Below, piece by piece: positions 44,691 through 48,591 of a DNA stretch of 48,591 bases. This stretch comes from Parvibaculaceae bacterium (GTDB lineage Bacteria > Pseudomonadota > Alphaproteobacteria > Parvibaculales > Parvibaculaceae), in the NCBI GenBank assembly GCA_029209985.1, contig JARGNZ010000020.1, positions 11,140 to 59,730 of the forward strand, given 5' to 3'. Both the position numbers and the translations under genes were made by a program. The notes below the pieces were generated by a model. The model saw only the letters and a program-made list of their open reading frames with translations, was not told where the DNA came from and did no database searches. Within the stretch, counting starts at the first letter, position 1. Every line of letters starts with the position of its first letter.

Positions 44691-45089
44691 TCAAGGCAGA
44701 AAAATAATCGCTGCAATTGAATCCTCAACCACAGCCTCTTCGCTCACCGTAAAGTTGGACAGTAGCTGCCCCATCGCGGCGTCAAAGGCACCAGTGCCCC
44801 CGGTGATGTGCCAGCACACGCGGCCCAATTGCAGACCGTCAACAGGAGAGGGCACCAAGGTGCCGCTCCCATCGCTTTCAAAAAACACTTTGCCCGCCGC
44901 TAAATCAAGTTCACCGGTCTCCCGGAAACTGCTTTCGCTTTCCGTTTCTACCCGTCCTTGAAACCGAACCGCGCCCGCATAGGTGCCTTCCGTGATCAGG
45001 CCCATGCCGTCAACCAGCATCACCTCGCCCATGTCGTCTTCTGGCGTGGCTTTGCCTCTAAGGCTTAGTGTAAATCGTTCAACAGTCAT
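44691..45089 (-). CDS. Small AOC-barrel-like hypothetical protein
   Basis: A 132-residue beta-rich protein without signal peptide. The pattern MTVERFTLSLRGKATP, EGTYAGAVRFQGRVETESES and GGTGAFDAAMGQLLSNFTV resembles proteins of the allene-oxide-cyclase or DUF3224 barrel type, where the GTGxF segment repeats near the end. AGGAG lies six bases before the ATG at 45089. It begins 21 bases after the aminotransferase stop, so the two are probably co-transcribed. Its role is not known; a ligand-binding or small enzymatic barrel is possible. Confidence 0.7.
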   Translation of the reverse strand: MTVERFTLSLRGKATPEDDMGEVMLVDGMGLITEGTYAGAVRFQGRVETESESSFRETGELDLAAGKVFFESDGSGTLVPSPVDGLQLGRVCWHITGGTGAFDAAMGQLLSNFTVSEEAVVEDSIAAIIFLP

Positions 45090-45110
45090 AATTTCTCCTA
45101 CTCGCACACC

Positions 45111-46487
45111 TTAGTGGCCTTCTTTTGCAACCCAAGCAGCCGTATCATCAAGCGCCTTTTCAACGCGATCAAACATCTCGTTAATTTCCGCTTCGGTAAT
45201 GATGAGCGGTGGACAGAATGCAAGAATGTCGCCTGCCATGTTCCGCAAAATCACACCGTGTGCTTGGCACGCCGCCGCCAGTTTCACACCCACAGCCGCT
45301 GATGGATCAAAGGCTTCGCGTTTGGCAGGGTCTTTGGCAAGCTCGATTGCGCCGAGCAATCCCTTAGCCCGTGTATTGCCCACAAGTGGGTGATCGCCCA
45401 ATTTGGCAACCCGTGCTTCAAAGGTGGGTTGCACACCGCGCACCACATTGACAATGTCCATGCGCTCATAAATTTCAAGGGTCTTGGCGGCAACGGCAGA
45501 GGCAAGCGGGTGGGCTGTATAGGTGAAGCCGTGGCCAAATACGCCAATTTTGCGGCTTTGGTCTAGCATGGCTTGATACATATCTTCGCCAACGGTCACC
45601 GCGCCAATCGGCACGTAAGCCGAGGACAGCGCCTTAGCCACCGAGATGGTGTCAACCTCCATGCCGTAAGTTTGAGCGCCAAACATATTACCCGTCCGCC
45701 CAAAGCCACAAATCACTTCATCCGCAATCAGGTAAATGTCGTACTTCTTCAAAACCTTTTGGATTTTCTCAAAGTATCCCTCTGGTGGCATCACCACACC
45801 GCCAGCGCCCATCACAGGCTCCGCAATGAAGGCCGCAACGGTGTCCGGGCCTTCATCTAATATCATTTTTTCCAAATTGTCAGCGCAGCGCTGGGAAAAT
45901 TCTAATTCTGTTTCGCCGTCTTTCCCGTTTTTGTAATAGTGCGGGCTATCCGTATGCAGAATACCTGAAATGGGCAGATCAAAGTCTTTGTGGTTGGCAG
46001 GCAAGCCGGTCAAGCTGGCGGTGGCAACAGTGACACCGTGGTAGCCTTGATGGCGTGCAATGATTTTCTTTTTCTCAGGGCGGCCCTTGGCATTGTTGTA
46101 ATACCAAATCAATTTGATCTGCTGGTCATTGGCTTCAGAACCTGAGCCACAGAACAATACTTTGGACGCCTCATGGGGCGCGATCGCTTTAAGGCGCTCA
46201 GCAAGCTCAGCGGCTTTGGGGTGCGTCTTCCCCGAAAAAACATGGGTGAAGGGCAGGTTCGACATTTGCTCACGGGCCGTTTCAATCAGCTCTTCGTTTG
46301 AATAGCCAAGTGCTGTGCACCATAAGCCTGCCATGCCCTCAATGTATTGCTTGCCATCGCTGTCATAAACATAGATGCCCTCACCGCGTTCAATGATCAA
46401 CGGTCCGCTTTCACGAAACTGGTCAAGGTTGGTGTAAGGGTGAATAACGGTTTCAACATCGCGTTGCGCAGCATTGCTAAGGGGCAT
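45111..46487 (-). CDS. Class III omega-aminotransferase
   Basis: PLP-dependent aminotransferase of 458 residues moving an amino group from an amine or beta-alanine-like donor to pyruvate or another keto acid. FCGSGSEANDQQIKLIWYY (about 115-133) holds the cofactor phosphate, DEVICGFGRTG carries the conserved Asp, and SVAKALSSAYVPIGA contains the PLP-binding lysine. The frame is open back to 46799, but the ATG at 46487 with AGGAG eight bases before it is clear, and the extra part overlaps the amidase gene. The donor is unknown. It sits between an amidase and a small barrel gene on one strand, which suggests nitrogen recovery from amides and amines. Confidence 0.9.
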   Translation of the reverse strand: MPLSNAAQRDVETVIHPYTNLDQFRESGPLIIERGEGIYVYDSDGKQYIEGMAGLWCTALGYSNEELIETAREQMSNLPFTHVFSGKTHPKAAELAERLKAIAPHEASKVLFCGSGSEANDQQIKLIWYYNNAKGRPEKKKIIARHQGYHGVTVATASLTGLPANHKDFDLPISGILHTDSPHYYKNGKDGETELEFSQRCADNLEKMILDEGPDTVAAFIAEPVMGAGGVVMPPEGYFEKIQKVLKKYDIYLIADEVICGFGRTGNMFGAQTYGMEVDTISVAKALSSAYVPIGAVTVGEDMYQAMLDQSRKIGVFGHGFTYTAHPLASAVAAKTLEIYERMDIVNVVRGVQPTFEARVAKLGDHPLVGNTRAKGLLGAIELAKDPAKREAFDPSAAVGVKLAAACQAHGVILRNMAGDILAFCPPLIITEAEINEMFDRVEKALDDTAAWVAKEGH

Positions 46488-46612
46488 GATCGTTCTCCTA
46501 AAAGGTCTGTGTGTAGGTTTGGCAAAGCCGAGCAGGGAGCGCAAGGCGTGTTTTTCAAAAGAATGAAAATTTCGACGTGCGCTCACCCGGTGGGCTTGGG
46601 ACAAATAAGGCG

Positions 46613-48073
46613 TTAGCCAAAGCTGGGCGGTGTTTGAATACCCCCCAATCGGTCTTCCAACATTTCCGCCACAGCAATTGGCGTATAGTCTTCTAAGTGC
46701 GGCCCAATGATTTGCACATTCACCGGCAACCCGTCCGGCGTCATCCCAACCGGGGCAGAGGTCGCGGGCAGATAAGAAACCACAGCGGGGCCAGCCCAAA
46801 TGAGAATGTCCATATAGGACCGCTCTTTGCCGTTGACTGTCAGGGCGCGTTTTTCCCAGCTCTTTTCATGGTCATGCTTAAAGGCGGGCACCATCACAAC
46901 AGGGGCCAGCACCACATCATAAGATTGGAAGAATGTTTCCCATTTCGCACGAATGACTTCGCGTTTTTCCCACCACACGGGCGCTTGCCCAAGGCTGAGT
47001 GTGCCCCCGCGTGCCTGCATCGCTCCATGCGACTTGTCATCCGGTGCGGCTGTTTCCGCAGTCTGTTTCCATTTGTCCACAACTTTAGGCGGCATTCCCG
47101 CCCCGGTGGTGGCATGCAGCAACATAAAATACAGCTCAGAGATTTCTGCCAGCGTAAAATCGGGCCGCGCGTTTTCATCTACATGAGCGCCTGCGTCTTT
47201 GAGGGCTTGCGCCGCCTTATTCAATTGGGTCAGCGAGGCTTGATCGATTTCGCAATAGGGATCGTCATACCAAACCGCAACGCGCAGCTTCTTAGGGTCT
47301 TTCGTGCGTGCGTCTGGGAGGGACAATTGCCATCCCTTAGCATTCAAGCCGTGGGCACCTGCAATTAGGTCAAGCTCCATGGCAAGGTCGCCAGCAGTCC
47401 GCCCCAACGGCCCCATAACGGAGAGATCACTCTCGCGCAAGTCGCCGGGGGCAGGGGGCATGTGGCCTACTTTGGGTACAATGCCATAAGTGGGTTTGTG
47501 CCCATACACACCGCAAAAATGCGCGGGCGAGCGAATGGAACCGCCAATGTCAGAACCAAGTTCCATCGGTGTGAGGCCCGCAGCAATCGCCGCCGCTGCC
47601 CCGCCAGACGAGCCGCCGCATGTGCGGGTTGGGTCCCATGGATTGTTTGTGGTGCCATACACATCATTGTAGCTTTGAATGTCGCTGGAGAGAAATGGCA
47701 CGTTTGTTTTACCAAAAATAATCGCACCCGCATCCACCAACCGTTGCACAGCAATGGCGTGCTTTGTGGGCACATGGTCTTTCCACATAACCGCGCCTCC
47801 CGTGGTCGGCATGCCAGCCACTTCGATCGCATCTTTAATGGTCATCGGCAGCCCGTGAAGAGGTCCCCAGTTTTCACCGCGTGCCAAAGCCGCATCAGCT
47901 TCCGCCGCGCGTTTTTCAGCCGCTGGAAAGTCTGTGGCCACAATCGCATTGATCGCTGGGTTGAGGTTTTCCACGCGGGCTTTGTAGTGAGCCAATAGAT
48001 CGCGTGCGCTTATGTCGCCAGACCGTAGCCCTGCAAGCAGAGTCCGGGCACTTTGAAGATGGTAATCTGACAA
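46613..48073 (-). CDS. Amidase-signature family enzyme
   Basis: Amidase of 486 residues with the Ser-cisSer-Lys triad: Lys80 in MTIKDAIEV, Ser155 in CGGSSGGAA, and nucleophile Ser179 in GSDIGGSIRSPA. It hydrolyses a small amide to acid and ammonia; the substrate is not told. The start is TTG at 48073 with a full AAGGAGGAC site just before it, and no ATG in frame nearby. It lies 125 bases upstream of the aminotransferase gene on the same strand. It is divergent from an acyl-CoA ligase, and an 11-bp inverted repeat pair lies in the shared promoter. Confidence 0.9.
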   Translation of the reverse strand: MSDYHLQSARTLLAGLRSGDISARDLLAHYKARVENLNPAINAIVATDFPAAEKRAAEADAALARGENWGPLHGLPMTIKDAIEVAGMPTTGGAVMWKDHVPTKHAIAVQRLVDAGAIIFGKTNVPFLSSDIQSYNDVYGTTNNPWDPTRTCGGSSGGAAAAIAAGLTPMELGSDIGGSIRSPAHFCGVYGHKPTYGIVPKVGHMPPAPGDLRESDLSVMGPLGRTAGDLAMELDLIAGAHGLNAKGWQLSLPDARTKDPKKLRVAVWYDDPYCEIDQASLTQLNKAAQALKDAGAHVDENARPDFTLAEISELYFMLLHATTGAGMPPKVVDKWKQTAETAAPDDKSHGAMQARGGTLSLGQAPVWWEKREVIRAKWETFFQSYDVVLAPVVMVPAFKHDHEKSWEKRALTVNGKERSYMDILIWAGPAVVSYLPATSAPVGMTPDGLPVNVQIIGPHLEDYTPIAVAEMLEDRLGGIQTPPSFG

Positions 48074-48149
48074 TTTGTCCTCCTTTTTTGACTACTAGAC
48101 ACCGGGCTTTGACAAGATGCACGAGTTTTGTCGGCAAAATATGCGAATT

Positions 48150-48206
48150 TGAAAAGATTCAGAAGAAAGTACCCGGCGTACGCATTGTTCGATTTGAATC
48201 TTTTCA
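48150..48206. promoter_or_regulatory. Spaced 11-bp inverted repeats in a divergent promoter
   Basis: TGAAAAGATTC (48150-48160) and GAATCTTTTCA (48196-48206) are perfect inverted copies with centres 46 bases apart. Between them lies the palindrome GCGTACGC. Such a layout suits two regulator dimers or a DNA loop controlling the amidase and acyl-CoA ligase genes. Confidence 0.55.
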
Positions 48207-48296
48207 CTAAGATCGCCGCTAGGGAAATGGGGTGAACTCGCGCAAAAACGCAGCGGGCATCTCACATGCCAAAGTAATTATCCGGAGGGAATACCC

Positions 48297-48591
48297 ATGA
48301 AGGGTTTGATGCAAGATTGGCCACTAACGGTCACCACAATTATTGATCACGCGGCGCGCTTCCACGGCGAACGGGAAGTGGTAACACGGACCGTTGAGGG
48401 ACCGTTTCACACAACAAATTATAAAGAAATCCACCTCCGGGCGCGTAAAATTGCTCAAGCTCTCGAAAAGCTGGGTGGCAAGCAAGGCGACGTGATCGCC
48501 ACAATGGCGTGGAACACTCACCGCCACCTCGAAGCATGGTACGGCATTATGGGCATGGGCGCTGTGTGCCACACGCTCAACCCGCGCCTCT
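48297..48591 (+). CDS. Acyl-CoA ligase, N-terminal part (cut by window edge)
   Basis: The first 98 residues of an AMP-forming acyl-CoA synthetase; the frame runs off the right edge. It begins MKGLMQDWPLTVTTIIDHAA, and the blocks ARKIAQALEKLGGKQGDVIA, TMAWNTHRHLEAWYGIMGMG and VCHTLNPRL are those of the class holding the DMSP-pathway ligase DmdB and medium-chain ligases. GGAGG lies eight bases before the ATG. The adenylation motifs lie outside the window, so neither substrate nor integrity can be judged. Confidence 0.85.
   Translation, partial: MKGLMQDWPLTVTTIIDHAARFHGEREVVTRTVEGPFHTTNYKEIHLRARKIAQALEKLGGKQGDVIATMAWNTHRHLEAWYGIMGMGAVCHTLNPRL

Noticed and set aside
46697-47368. Plus-strand 223-codon open frame
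   Set aside because: Antisense to the well-supported amidase gene; Arg and His-rich composition typical of a shadow frame.
1-48591. tRNA, rRNA, insertion sequence or prophage
   Set aside because: No T-loop-like tRNA signature, rRNA block, transposase, integrase or phage structural gene was seen on reading; a covariance-model scan would settle the RNA genes.

Overview
The window looks like a chromosomal segment of an alphaproteobacterium with moderate GC content. The signs are an xseB-ispA-dxs-tlyA-RNA methyltransferase run, a pdxH / J-domain protein / fabI / aroC neighbourhood, a TIGR02301-type exported protein, an alphaproteobacterial-style dihydroorotase, and a palindromic intergenic repeat of a type I associate with this class. 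A marine or soil member near Parvibaculum/Rhodobiaceae would fit, but the order cannot be fixed from sequence alone. I saw no rRNA, tRNA, transposase, phage gene or CRISPR array.

Layout. 1-363: G-rich edge with no convincing gene. 0.36-5.3 kb: tag and ygfZ (minus), then a GT9 glycosyltransferase, dihydroorotase and acuI (plus). 5.5-8.4 kb: feruloyl-CoA synthase family ligase, LysE exporter, ABM-fold protein. 8.4-11.8 kb: a TetR regulator divergent from a TauD-like dioxygenase and a TPP enzyme, with a palindromic operator and a string of palindromes between genes. 11.9-15.5 kb: small conserved proteins, MarR and an SDR. 15.6-17.8 kb: zur-znuC-znuB with a Zur-like box. 17.8-25.7 kb: DsbA-type isomerase, YedK/HMCES, CNNM/CorC protein, FAD oxidase plus serine hydrolase, VOC protein, Sua5. 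26.0-29.1 kb: a 596-residue acyl-CoA dehydrogenase and a metallo-beta-lactamase-fold hydrolase. 29.2-34.7 kb: xseB, ispA, dxs, tlyA and a RumA/RlmD-like methyltransferase. 34.7-35.1 kb: two copies of a ~157-bp repeat with terminal inverted repeats. 35.2-41.0 kb (minus): membrane protein, aroC, fabI, J-domain protein, Sel1-repeat protein and a glycine-zipper lipoprotein. 41.0-43.5 kb: pdxH, a CDF cation transporter, an SDR. 43.5-44.0 kb: repeats and an AT-rich leader before a small outer-membrane beta-barrel. 44.7-48.1 kb (minus): amidase, omega-aminotransferase, small barrel protein. The right edge cuts an acyl-CoA ligase.

How the genes relate. Most are housekeeping: isoprenoid precursors (dxs, ispA), shikimate and fatty-acid synthesis (aroC, fabI), pyridoxal phosphate (pdxH), RNA modification (tlyA, RlmD-like, Sua5), DNA repair (tag, YedK, xseB) and zinc uptake under Zur. 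Around these lie CoA-ester and aromatic-acid genes (feruloyl-CoA synthase, AcuI, DmdC-like dehydrogenase, DmdB-like ligase, chromene-carboxylate isomerase type, VOC, ABM, SDRs) that suggest a versatile heterotroph. The least explained parts are the TetR/TauD-like/TPP cassette with its palindromes and the non-coding repeat family. I did not find a convincing new defence or mobile system.
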